DNA of 7,626 nucleotides from Verrucomicrobiota bacterium (GCA_003176035.1 PSRL01000171.1:1-7626), one strand, 5' to 3'; counted from the first letter of the stretch, positions 1 to 6,060 are shown. Translations and numbers: made by a program. Notes: a model not told the origin generated them from the sequence alone.

Positions 1-647
1 GCGGAAAATTTCCAATTTTTATGCGGTTCCTCCAACCGCTTCAGGAAGCGCCTTTTCTGTTCACCTTTGGAGATATGCAGAAAAAATTTGAGGATCACGA
101 CTCCGTTTCGCGAGAGATGGCGTTCAAAGGCGTTAATGTCTTCAAATCGTTCTTCCCAAATCCGTTCATGAATTAAGGGTTTCGGAATGCGCTGATTTTG
201 GAGGAGCTCCGGATGGACGCGAACAACCAGAACTTCTTCGTAATAACTACGATTGAAGATACCGATGCGTCCGCGTTCCGGTAAAGCTACAGTCGTCCTC
301 CATAAAAAATCATGTCCTAATTCCAAAGAGGATGGGGCTTTGAAAGAAAAGACCTGACAGCCTTGCGGGTTTACACCGGACATCACATGTTTAATGGTGC
401 TGTCTTTGCCTGCCGCATCGAGAGCTTGAAAAATGAGCAAAAGCGCCCAGCGATTTTGCGCATAAAGTTTTTCTTGCATTTTGCTGAGGCGATGGACTCC
501 GGAGGCCAGCAATTGGGACGCTTCTTCTTTGGATTGGATACCAGCCGTGTCGGACGGGTCCGAATCCTTCATCCGAAAGTGGCTTCCGTCAGCGACTCGG
601 AATCGATTTGTTAACTCTCCAACTTTCTGAATTTCCGCGGGGTGCAT
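1..647 (-). CDS. ppk2: PPK2-family polyphosphate kinase (3' end outside window)
   Basis: The gene runs off the low-coordinate edge, leaving 215 complete codons of a family usually around 270-300 residues. PPK2 enzymes move phosphate between polyphosphate and nucleotides in the cytoplasm, commonly regenerating ADP/ATP or GTP or phosphorylating AMP. Visible signatures are a Walker A-like loop with DAAGKD at residues 77-82, the Walker B-like stretch FNRSYYEEVLVVRVHP at 131-146, and the lid region with KFFLHISKGEQKRRF at 187-201 and EPHKNWKFS at 207-215. The segment IKHVMSGVNPQGCQVFSFK (85-103) is also typical. The usual Gly after GKD is Ser83, probably tolerated. The start is the ATG at 645-647, in a weak ribosome-binding context, 21 bases after the aminotransferase stop, which suggests co-transcription. 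Single-domain kinases of this type resemble class III enzymes such as the Cytophaga protein, but the AMP/ADP preference cannot be read from sequence alone. Confidence 0.93.
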   Translation of the reverse strand, partial: MHPAEIQKVGELTNRFRVADGSHFRMKDSDPSDTAGIQSKEEASQLLASGVHRLSKMQEKLYAQNRWALLLIFQALDAAGKDSTIKHVMSGVNPQGCQVFSFKAPSSLELGHDFLWRTTVALPERGRIGIFNRSYYEEVLVVRVHPELLQNQRIPKPLIHERIWEERFEDINAFERHLSRNGVVILKFFLHISKGEQKRRFLKRLEEPHKNWKFS

Positions 648-668
648 GGGGAGTCAAGTCCGATCATT

Positions 669-1832
669 CTATAAAGTATGACAAAATTCTTCCAGCCGAT
701 CGAGCCCCTTTTTAATGATATCCATGCTAGTGGCATAACTCAGGCGAACAGTTCGATCATCCCCAAAAGCAATACCTGGTACTACCGCCACATTCGCCTT
801 ACTGAGCAGACGGTCAGCAAAATTTTCGGATTTTAGGCCGAGTTTGCTAATATTTGCGAGTATGTAAAATGCCCCCTGAGGCCTTACAGCCGTAATTGGG
901 TTCAGATTGGAAAGCCGGCTGATCATATACTCCCGTCGGAGATTGTATTCCTCCCGCATATCGGCAATGCACTGTTGGCTACCGGTGAGGGCGGCAAACG
1001 CGCCCTTTTGCGCAAAGGAACAGGGATTGGAAGTGCTATGGCTCTGCATAGAGTCCACCACCTGAGCGATTTGTTCCGGTGCAGCTAAATAACCTATCCG
1101 CCAACCGGTCATAGCATAGGCCTTGCTGAATCCATTGATAGTGATGGTGAGGTCGTATGCTTCCGGTGTTAAGGAAGCGATACTGACATGTTCGGCGCCG
1201 TCGTACGTCAGTTTTTCATAGATTTCGTCAGAGAGAACGTAGATCTCCTCTTCCGCAGCGACTTCCGAGATGGCGCGCAGCTCTTCCCGAGTATAGACTA
1301 CCCCAGTGGGATTGCCCGGAGAATTGATGATGATCATCTTTGTCTTCGGAGTCATTGCATTTTCAAACTCCTCGGCAGTGATTTTCCATGAGTTTTCTTC
1401 TTTAGTCTGCACGATCACCGGCACTCCGCCTGCCAAACGGACCATTTCAGGATAACTCAACCAATAGGGAGCGGGAACGATCACCTCATCTCCCTCATCA
1501 ATGCAGGCCATCATAGCGTTATAACAGGAGTGCTTGGCGCCGTTGCTCACAATAATTTGGCTGGGTTTGTACTCTAATTTGTTGTCAGCTAGGAGCTTAT
1601 CTGAAATTGCCTGCCGCAACTCTGAGATACCTGAACTCGGAGTATACTTGGTCATACCTTCTTCGAGTGCGGTGATAGCGGCGGCTTTAATATGTTCAGG
1701 CGTATCGAAATCCGGTTCGCCAGCACCAAAACCGCAAATATCGATGCCTTCAGCTTTCATGGTTTTGGCCTTGCTATCGATAGCAAGAGTGAGAGAGGGA
1801 GTAAGTTCTTTGACGCGTGTAGAAATATCCAT
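669..1832 (-). CDS. aspC: Class I PLP-dependent aspartate aminotransferase (subgroup 1-beta type)
   Basis: A complete 387-residue fold-type I aminotransferase, the normal length for bacterial subgroup I-beta aspartate aminotransferases. It should swap the amino group between aspartate and 2-oxoglutarate in the cytoplasm, linking oxaloacetate and glutamate. Visible residues: GAGEPDFDTP at 36-45, KYTPSSG at 62-68 (Tyr63), PYW at 122-124 (Trp124, ring stacking), SPGNPTG at 171-177 (Asn174), SDEIY at 201-205 (Asp202 and Tyr205 contact the cofactor ring), GFSKAYAMTGWRIGY at 234-248 with Lys237 as the Schiff-base lysine and Arg245 at the phosphate, and RLSYA at 363-367 (Arg363, substrate carboxylate). 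The ATG at 1830-1832 fits the usual N-terminus; no Shine-Dalgarno is seen before it. The family includes enzymes with broader specificity (aromatic amino acids, prephenate), so exact substrates are inferred. It is followed 21 bases later by ppk2. Confidence 0.92.
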   Translation of the reverse strand: MDISTRVKELTPSLTLAIDSKAKTMKAEGIDICGFGAGEPDFDTPEHIKAAAITALEEGMTKYTPSSGISELRQAISDKLLADNKLEYKPSQIIVSNGAKHSCYNAMMACIDEGDEVIVPAPYWLSYPEMVRLAGGVPVIVQTKEENSWKITAEEFENAMTPKTKMIIINSPGNPTGVVYTREELRAISEVAAEEEIYVLSDEIYEKLTYDGAEHVSIASLTPEAYDLTITINGFSKAYAMTGWRIGYLAAPEQIAQVVDSMQSHSTSNPCSFAQKGAFAALTGSQQCIADMREEYNLRREYMISRLSNLNPITAVRPQGAFYILANISKLGLKSENFADRLLSKANVAVVPGIAFGDDRTVRLSYATSMDIIKKGLDRLEEFCHTL

Positions 1833-1903
1833 TTGAGACAGAGTTAATTTTTAAGGTTAGCATCGTAGCGGTGCGTTTCAATAATAGCTTTTAGCTCTCA
1901 TGA

Positions 1904-1940
1904 GTTATAGCAAAACACCTTTGAAGTGATCACACCTTTG
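1904..1940 (-). promoter_or_regulatory. Candidate aminotransferase promoter with 9-base direct repeat
   Basis: On the minus strand TGCTATAAC gives an extended -10-like hexamer (TATAAC, 1909-1904), which would place the transcript start near 1897 and leave a leader of about 65 bases before the aminotransferase ATG. No good -35 hexamer sits at the right distance. Instead CAAAGGTGT occurs twice, at 1940-1932 and 1923-1915, with a 17-base period that straddles the -35 position, and the palindrome GTGATCAC (1926-1933) lies between and partly within the copies. This arrangement would suit an activator-dependent promoter. It is a sequence-pattern call only. Confidence 0.35.
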
Positions 1941-1998
1941 TCGTTTTTCCGCAGATCCAGTGGTTGCCGGATGGACTGGTTTTCGTGTGGCTTCGAGG

Positions 1999-2100
1999 AA
2001 AAAATTCCGGTCAACACCGAACTGTGGGAACAGCCGGGGAAGACTGCCGGGCAAAGCCCGCAGCCTCTTTGGGGCGACTTGGCGGGAGCCAGGCGGCGCA
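1999..2100 (-). ncRNA. Candidate structured RNA or leader with hairpin-U6 end
   Basis: A GC-rich block (43 of 60 bases at 2041-2100) inside AT-richer intergenic DNA (23 of 60 at 2101-2160). It holds four hairpins: CTTGGC/GCCAGG around a GGGA loop (2078-2093), a 12-pair stem AAGA-CTGC-GGGC / GCCC-GCAG-TCTT with two small bulges and an AAA loop (2040-2069), CTGT/ACAG around GGGA (2022-2033), and CGGT/ACCG (2008-2019). Read on the minus strand, the last hairpin runs into TTTTTT (2004-1999), like a terminator, and TATAGA lies upstream near 2112. This would give a transcript of about 100 bases, either a small RNA or an attenuated leader of the aminotransferase gene. Read on the plus strand, two loops become GNRA-type GGGA tetraloops and one mismatch becomes G-U, so the strand is uncertain. 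It does not match the SRP, 6S, tmRNA or RNase P core motifs I know. Confidence 0.33.
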
Positions 2101-2175
2101 TCAAATCTATAATCATTTTAAAGAGGGTTCGCTATAGTTTTCTGAGACACGGGGCCTGAAACGCCCAAATGTCCT

Positions 2176-2201
2176 AAAAAACAAACACCGTAGATGCGAT
2201 G
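2176..2201 (-). terminator. Rho-independent terminator after prmA
   Basis: Eleven bases after the prmA stop codon, the minus strand forms a five-pair stem CATCG/CGGTG (one G-U pair) around the loop CATCTA, followed directly by TTTGTTTTTT. The stem is short, but its position and the near-perfect U tract make this a likely end of the prmA transcript, so the aminotransferase gene should have its own promoter. Confidence 0.6.
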
Positions 2202-2212
2202 AGAATCTTCCG

Positions 2213-3142
2213 TCAATCCGGTTTTTGGGCAATACCCGCCACCCATTTGCCACCCCGCCGAATTGTGGGTTCACCAAATCCAGCTTTCCTCATAGCGGCT
2301 CTCACCTCGGAGATCTGCTCCACAAGCACCCCGGAGAATATCCACCAGCCACGTGGACTCAATGCCCGCAAGATCCGTGGTGCGATTTTTATCAACAAAT
2401 CAGCAAACAGATTCGCGCAAACCACTTCATATCGACCCGGAGGAAATTTTTTTGACACATCAAAATTTTCGAAACGTGGCGCCTGCTTTAGCCCTTCGCG
2501 ATTGCGGAGCCAATTGTGACGGGCAATTCGAATGGCAACAGGATCAAAGTCTATTCCAAGAACTTTACCCGCACCCAGCGCACAAGCTCCCAGAGCCAAA
2601 ATTCCGCTGCCTGTTCCCAAATCGAGCATACGCCACGAGGGACTCAGAACGGATTCCAGGTCGCAAAGCATTCTGAGACAAGAAGCTGTTGTCACATGCG
2701 AGCCGCTCCCAAATGCCATCTCCGCAGGAATAAACAGGCTGCGGGGACTTTTCCCGTTTCTTTTCCGGGGCTCCATCAGCTTGCTCTGTTTCAGAGATTT
2801 CGGTGTGGTAGACGAAGAAGTATCGGATCTAGAAAAAGAGTCGGACGAAGTCCGCTGGTGAATAATAAGTTTACCGCGGATGGATATCGGGTTTGGCACC
2901 CTATCCAATGCTGCCTTCCAGCGCAAACTGTCCACGCGAGAAATCCGCCCTCCGAATTGCTTGCGGAGCGCTTCTCCGCTTTTTTGTGTACAATACACAT
3001 CTAATCGAGCACTTCGCGAGCCCGTAAGAGTTGTGACCACAATATCTCCGGTTCCTCTCAGCCGCTCCATCCAGGCGTCCTCCCATTTGCTAGAAACAAT
3101 TCGCGTCCAACAAAACGCACCTCCATTTTTATTTTGCAACAT
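2213..3142 (-). CDS. prmA: Ribosomal protein L11 methyltransferase
   Basis: A complete 309-residue member of the PrmA family, which uses S-adenosylmethionine to methylate ribosomal protein L11 (known substrate of the family). An N-terminal recognition domain of about 95 residues is followed by a linker and a Rossmann methyltransferase domain. The PrmA-specific AFGSGSHVTT at 143-152 corresponds to the family's AFGTGTHxTT. Motif I is LDLGTGSG at 173-180, the acidic ribose-binding strand is GIDFDP at 196-201, NLFADLL at 244-250 matches the NxxxxxL motif, and FSGVL lies at 269-273. Residues 97-135 are an unusually long Ser/Thr- and Lys/Arg-rich linker (RTSSDSFSRSDTSSS and onward). The ATG at 3140-3142 has a strong Shine-Dalgarno, and a hairpin-U terminator follows the stop. 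It lies 111 bases downstream of dsbD and could share its transcript. Confidence 0.88.
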   Translation of the reverse strand: MLQNKNGGAFCWTRIVSSKWEDAWMERLRGTGDIVVTTLTGSRSARLDVYCTQKSGEALRKQFGGRISRVDSLRWKAALDRVPNPISIRGKLIIHQRTSSDSFSRSDTSSSTTPKSLKQSKLMEPRKRNGKSPRSLFIPAEMAFGSGSHVTTASCLRMLCDLESVLSPSWRMLDLGTGSGILALGACALGAGKVLGIDFDPVAIRIARHNWLRNREGLKQAPRFENFDVSKKFPPGRYEVVCANLFADLLIKIAPRILRALSPRGWWIFSGVLVEQISEVRAAMRKAGFGEPTIRRGGKWVAGIAQKPD

Positions 3143-3145
3143 CTT

Positions 3146-3152
3146 CCCCTCC
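3146..3152 (-). promoter_or_regulatory. Strong Shine-Dalgarno of prmA
   Basis: GGAGGGG lies just before the prmA ATG on the minus strand, with the GGAGG core five bases from the start codon. It fixes the start choice and is the only strong ribosome-binding site among the visible gene starts. Confidence 0.75.
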
Positions 3153-3155
3153 GGA

Positions 3156-3247
3156 ATTCGAAAACGCCTGCATTTTTGAAAGCCCTATGGCACTGTTAAC
3201 AAAGGAACTTAAAAATATTGAGACAGTTTCGGGAGAGATTTTCGAAT
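3156..3247. repeat. 9-base inverted repeat around the dsbD-prmA gap
   Basis: ATTCGAAAA at 3156-3164 is matched exactly in inverted orientation by TTTTCGAAT at 3239-3247, leaving 74 bases between. Each arm contains the palindrome TTCGAA. The pair brackets the region where a prmA promoter would lie, so the arms could be paired protein-binding sites, but chance is possible in AT-rich DNA. No rho-independent terminator for dsbD is visible here. Confidence 0.35.
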
Positions 3248-3253
3248 ATGCTT

Positions 3254-5332
3254 TCATTTAACGGACAAGCTCTTCAACAAAATCGACTCAGTCAGGATTT
3301 CCGGTAAGATCACAGGGGGAACCTGTTTTCCTGCAGGATAAAACACATAGAGTGGCACTCCCGCACGACCAAAAGATCGCAAAGCCTCGGTAATTTCAGG
3401 GTTTTTTTTCGTCCAATCAGCTTTAAAAGCAACGATGTGCCGTGCACGAAACACCGCTCTCACTGCCGGACGCTCAATTGCGGTCTTCTCATTGAATTTA
3501 CAAGTCAGACACCAATCCGCTGTGAAATCCACAAAGACGGGCTTTCCGGCATCCAGTGCCTCCTGCAACGCAGCCTTCGAATACGGCCTCCAGAGGATTC
3601 CGGCGGCATGGGGATCCATCCGAGTTGGCCACGTGAAAAATGCTACCACAGCAATGATTCCCAGTAAGGCGAGCATCAAAAGTCGCCGTCCCCAGCCTAT
3701 AATCCCCGTCTGTACAAAAGCTCCGATCAGCCAACAACAAAATGCCAGACAAAGAAGAAAAACAAGCGCGGCAACTACTGCGGGAAGTCCATGCTGACTG
3801 CCCAAAATCATCAACAGCCACACAGCCGTTGCCAATAGCGGGAAAGCCATGAATTGCTTCACCCGTTCCATCCACACTCCGGGACGAGGAAGGAAGCGCA
3901 TCCAACCGGTTTGGGCGGAAAGCAACAGATAGGGTAAGGCCAGTCCCAAGGCAATCGAGGCAAATACCGAAAAAATGACCGTTGTGTCCTGGCTTAAGGC
4001 AAACCCCAAGGCCGCGCCGAGAAAGGGCGCGGTACAGGGAGTCGCAAGTAAGGTTGCGAAAATCCCTTGAAAAAAGGAGCCCGAGAGTCCTTGCAGCTCC
4101 GTCCAGCGAGCAAGCTGCGTCGTTGCTGAACCCGGCAAATAGATTTCAAAGACACCCAGGAGGTTTAAAGCAAAAACAAATACAATTGCCAAAATGACAA
4201 AAATAAATGCTGGATTTTGGAACTGGAAGGCCCAAAGGGCCTCATGTCCCCGCCGTTGAAGAAAAATAATCCCCGCCGCTAAAGCAAAAAACCAAGTAAA
4301 AACGCCGGCGGTAAACGCCAAACCGTGGTGAAAAATCGACCTCCTCTTTTCACCCGCCTGCCGAACAAATCCAAAAATTTTGAGAGAAATGACCGGAAAA
4401 ACACATGGCATCAAATTGAGAATCAGTCCGCCCAAAAAACCGTAGAAAATCCCCTGCCACAACGTCAGAGAAGAGGTTTTTGGGGGATTGATTGTTTGCT
4501 TTGTCGGCAAAACATCCACCGAATCGCAGGGAGGCACTTCATTTAACGAGTAGCCGTACCGGCTCCCATCCTTGGATTCCGTAACGAGAACTCCCCGCAA
4601 GTTTCCAACGGTTGGGACTTTGATGACCCACCATTTTTGTCCATCAGAAGGAGGGGTTTCTGAGATTTTTCCAATCTTCTGGTCGGCTACCGGCAAAGGA
4701 TAAAAAGAAAGTTTGGCAACTTCGGGCCCCGGCTGTGCGGTGATCTGCATTCCTGTCGCAAACTGAGAAACGGTCACCGGGAATGAAGGGCAGGGAGCCG
4801 GCAACTGCTGATCAAAGCGATTAAAAATCTCCCCGTTTTTTGGAAGAGCGCTCTTTTCGACAGGCAATGTCAATGAAACATTCGCCTCTCCGGGCACACA
4901 GAGCTTCGCACAAACCAGCCAATTCGCCTTGCCTTGCAACACGATCTTGTTAGTATGGATCTCAATCGGAGGCTGAACTTCGGCAATTAACAAAGTCTCC
5001 CCATCGTAACCATAATCCACGATATCTCCCGCCAGTGTTATTCGTTTAGGAATTGGCCACTGAAATGGCCCGATACGAAATCCGGAGGGCAAATCCCACT
5101 TGATGGTCGTCGGCAGACCTACATCGCCCGGATATTGCCAGTAGGTGTGCCAGCCGGGTAGCATCCGAAGGTATAAACCAATGCGGAAGGGTTTGCCAGG
5201 CACAATGGCCGAAGTGTCAGCAACAAGAGTAGCCTCAACTGCCCCGCCTCGCTCGCTCTGTTGCGCTAAAGCACGTCCACACAAGATGCAAGAAAGCAGG
5301 CAAAAGAGCAGCAGGACAAGTGAGGTCCGCAA
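3254..5332 (-). CDS. dsbD: DsbD/ScsB-like transmembrane thiol-disulfide reductase
   Basis: A complete 692-residue protein that carries electrons from cytoplasmic thioredoxin across the inner membrane to periplasmic partners (family role). A signal peptide covers residues 1-23 (cleavage expected after ALA, 21-23). The periplasmic N-terminal domain, to about 280, has a Cys pair in VCAKLCVPG (Cys141, Cys145), as in ScsB-like proteins. The membrane domain, about 290-570, has around eight hydrophobic segments and the two redox cysteines in NLMPCVFP (Cys310) and ATPCTAPF (Cys433). A C-terminal thioredoxin-like domain has WCLTCK at 607-612 (Cys608, Cys611) and a likely cis-proline in GVP (Pro660). 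All three Cys pairs are present, so it should be active. The start codon is TTG (5330-5332) without a Shine-Dalgarno; no ATG or GTG lies upstream in frame, and the signal peptide begins right there. The partner protein (cytochrome c maturation, DsbC-like isomerase or other) is not in the window. Confidence 0.92.
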   Translation of the reverse strand: MRTSLVLLLFCLLSCILCGRALAQQSERGGAVEATLVADTSAIVPGKPFRIGLYLRMLPGWHTYWQYPGDVGLPTTIKWDLPSGFRIGPFQWPIPKRITLAGDIVDYGYDGETLLIAEVQPPIEIHTNKIVLQGKANWLVCAKLCVPGEANVSLTLPVEKSALPKNGEIFNRFDQQLPAPCPSFPVTVSQFATGMQITAQPGPEVAKLSFYPLPVADQKIGKISETPPSDGQKWWVIKVPTVGNLRGVLVTESKDGSRYGYSLNEVPPCDSVDVLPTKQTINPPKTSSLTLWQGIFYGFLGGLILNLMPCVFPVISLKIFGFVRQAGEKRRSIFHHGLAFTAGVFTWFFALAAGIIFLQRRGHEALWAFQFQNPAFIFVILAIVFVFALNLLGVFEIYLPGSATTQLARWTELQGLSGSFFQGIFATLLATPCTAPFLGAALGFALSQDTTVIFSVFASIALGLALPYLLLSAQTGWMRFLPRPGVWMERVKQFMAFPLLATAVWLLMILGSQHGLPAVVAALVFLLCLAFCCWLIGAFVQTGIIGWGRRLLMLALLGIIAVVAFFTWPTRMDPHAAGILWRPYSKAALQEALDAGKPVFVDFTADWCLTCKFNEKTAIERPAVRAVFRARHIVAFKADWTKKNPEITEALRSFGRAGVPLYVFYPAGKQVPPVILPEILTESILLKSLSVK

Positions 5333-5343
5333 TTGAAAAATTC

Positions 5344-5472
5344 TTAATCTTGAGTCCGTATCAAGGATTGTTTCAACTTGAGGGCAACTTCGTAAAGCAG
5401 TTTTCGATAATTTTTAGATTCTCTCCCAAAACCTAGCCCGCAAATTTCACGCTGAGAAGGATGAGGAAGGAG
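5344..5472 (-). pseudogene. Orphan 3' reading-frame fragment upstream of dsbD
   Basis: A frame of 42 codons with protein-like composition (PHPSQREICGLGFGRESKN, then an amphipathic KLLYEVALKLKQSL) ends in TAA 11 bases before the dsbD TTG. It is blocked by an in-frame stop at 5473-5475, exactly where the plus-strand transposase homology begins (about 5477), as expected if a former gene upstream of dsbD lost its 5' part to an insertion. I do not recognise the family. It could equally be a chance open frame, and it may cover the dsbD promoter, which I cannot locate otherwise. Confidence 0.28.
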
Positions 5473-5476
5473 TTAA

Positions 5477-5878
5477 GGGGAAAAAATCCGTCGCGTCAAA
5501 GGATTACATGCCGTAGAGGTGAGAAACTCAAAAGGTCGCATCGAAACCGTGCAGCTGGAAATCCGTTATCAGCGTATGAAAATTTTACCTCCGATGGGCA
5601 AAAAGAGCCGTTACCCTGCTCTTACCTTAACCGTAATTGAGGCCGTCGAAAACCAGGAGCCCGTTGGCAGACCAAAAATTCACTGGAAACTTCTTACTGA
5701 TTTGCCAGTAGAGTCTGCTCCACAAGCAATTGAAAAATTGAATTGGTATGCCATGCGTTGGAAGATAGAAACCTTTCATAAGATTTTGAAATCAGGCTGC
5801 AAAGCCGGCGAACCCAGATTGAGAACGGCAAATCGCCTGGCCAATCTCATTTCAATTTGTAACTACCCAAGAAAATAA
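5477..5878 (+). pseudogene. IS4-family transposase, C-terminal fragment
   Basis: In one frame from 5477 the translation matches the later part of IS4 (IS50/Tn5-like) DDE transposases: GEKIRRVKGLHAVEVRNSKG, then KKSRYPALTLTVIEA, HWKLLTDLPVESAPQAIEKL and the family signature WYAMRWKIETFHKILKSGCK, which carries the catalytic glutamate region (YxxRWxIExFHK), ending RLRTANRLANLISI. The N-terminal two thirds, with the first catalytic aspartates, are absent; a stop lies at 5474-5476. Homology ends at about 5858, where the palindrome begins and adds six unrelated residues before TAA. The usual C-terminal tail is missing. A GTG at 5519 could start a 119-residue product, but it could not be a working transposase. 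Confidence 0.85.
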
Positions 5879-5897
5879 CCATTTCTTGGGTAGTTAC
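5859..5897. repeat. 39-base perfect palindrome at transposase junction
   Basis: GTAACTACCCAAGAAA (5859-5874) is repeated exactly in inverted orientation as TTTCTTGGGTAGTTAC (5882-5897) around the seven-base loop ATAACCA, giving a 16-pair hairpin. On the plus strand it is followed by C and six T, so it can act as a rho-independent terminator reading out of the transposase fragment. It may also be two abutting terminal repeats or a minimal inserted hairpin, because both transposase frames lose their homology at its edges. Confidence 0.85.
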
Positions 5898-5981
5898 CTT
5901 TTTTCTTTCACTTCGATGATCGGGAATGCCCTTTAAAAAATCAATAAACCCATTCTCGTCTTTTTGCATCTCGCGTCCCAT
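5898..5981 (-). pseudogene. ISAs1/H-repeat-like transposase, N-terminal fragment
   Basis: From the ATG at 5979-5981 the minus strand encodes about 28 residues, MGREMQKDENG then FIDFLKGIPDHRSERKK. This resembles the start of ISAs1-family transposases, whose N-terminal domain opens with a hydrophobic helix and a IPDPR-type motif. The frame then enters the palindrome, reads VTTQEMVIFLGS and stops at 5847-5849, so the catalytic domain is lost. The start lies 62 bases inside a CAGGG end at 6043, a normal spacing for such an element. The match is short, so the family assignment is tentative. Confidence 0.45.
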
Positions 5982-6060
5982 TATGACAATCAGCTACCTC
6001 TTTTCTCAATTTTTATTCAACCATTTTTAATGAGGTTGCCCTGAGGTTGCTGCACTAAAC

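Larger units (their letters stand above)
1833..2212. other. Intergenic region between prmA and the aminotransferase gene
   Basis: This 380-base stretch has no credible coding sequence on either strand; the open frames crossing it have no recognisable domain, and the two longest overlap on opposite strands. It contains, from high to low coordinate, the prmA terminator, the GC-rich hairpin block and the candidate aminotransferase promoter, each listed separately. I see no tRNA, insertion sequence or named riboswitch in it. Confidence 0.6.
5473..6043. mobile_element. Nested or abutting insertion-sequence remnants
   Basis: Between the orphan fragment and the SNF2 terminator lie pieces of two transposase genes on opposite strands, meeting at a 39-base palindrome. 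The plus-strand piece is the C-terminal half of an IS4-family enzyme. The minus-strand piece is an N-terminal start resembling ISAs1-family enzymes, preceded by CAGGGCAACCTCATTA from 6043 downward, which would be its outer end: from memory, ISAs1-family ends often begin CAGGG. No target duplication is evident, and neither gene can make a full enzyme. The stretch 5982-6060 has no gene of its own. Confidence 0.6.

Noticed and set aside
363..614. 83-codon plus-strand open frame
   Set aside because: It is the shadow of the ppk2 gene on the minus strand, whose conserved motifs cover the same bases.
1941..2110. SRP RNA, 6S RNA, tmRNA, RNase P RNA or cobalamin riboswitch
   Set aside because: None of the core motifs I know (SRP GGAAG apical motif, RNase P GAGGAAAGTCC, tmRNA tag frame and tRNA-like 3' end, B12 box) is present in full on either strand; GAGGAAAAAATTCC at 1995-2008 only superficially recalls RNase P.
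2079..2113. TTGGCG and TATAAT on the plus strand as a promoter
   Set aside because: The spacing is 23 bases, too long for a sigma-70 promoter, and it points into the 3' end of prmA.
1898..2116. 72-codon minus-strand open frame in the intergenic gap
   Set aside because: It has no recognisable domain, crosses the GC-rich hairpins, and overlaps a similar plus-strand frame; the hairpin block explains the open frames better.
3435..3905. Overlapping open frames of 76-135 codons on both strands inside dsbD
   Set aside because: They are shadows of the 692-codon dsbD frame, which carries all family motifs.
3225..5440. Similar TCTCTCCCRAAAC segments on both sides of dsbD (inverted) as transposon ends
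   Set aside because: The shared stretch is only about a dozen bases, lies at unequal distances from dsbD, and shows no target duplication; chance similarity is more likely.
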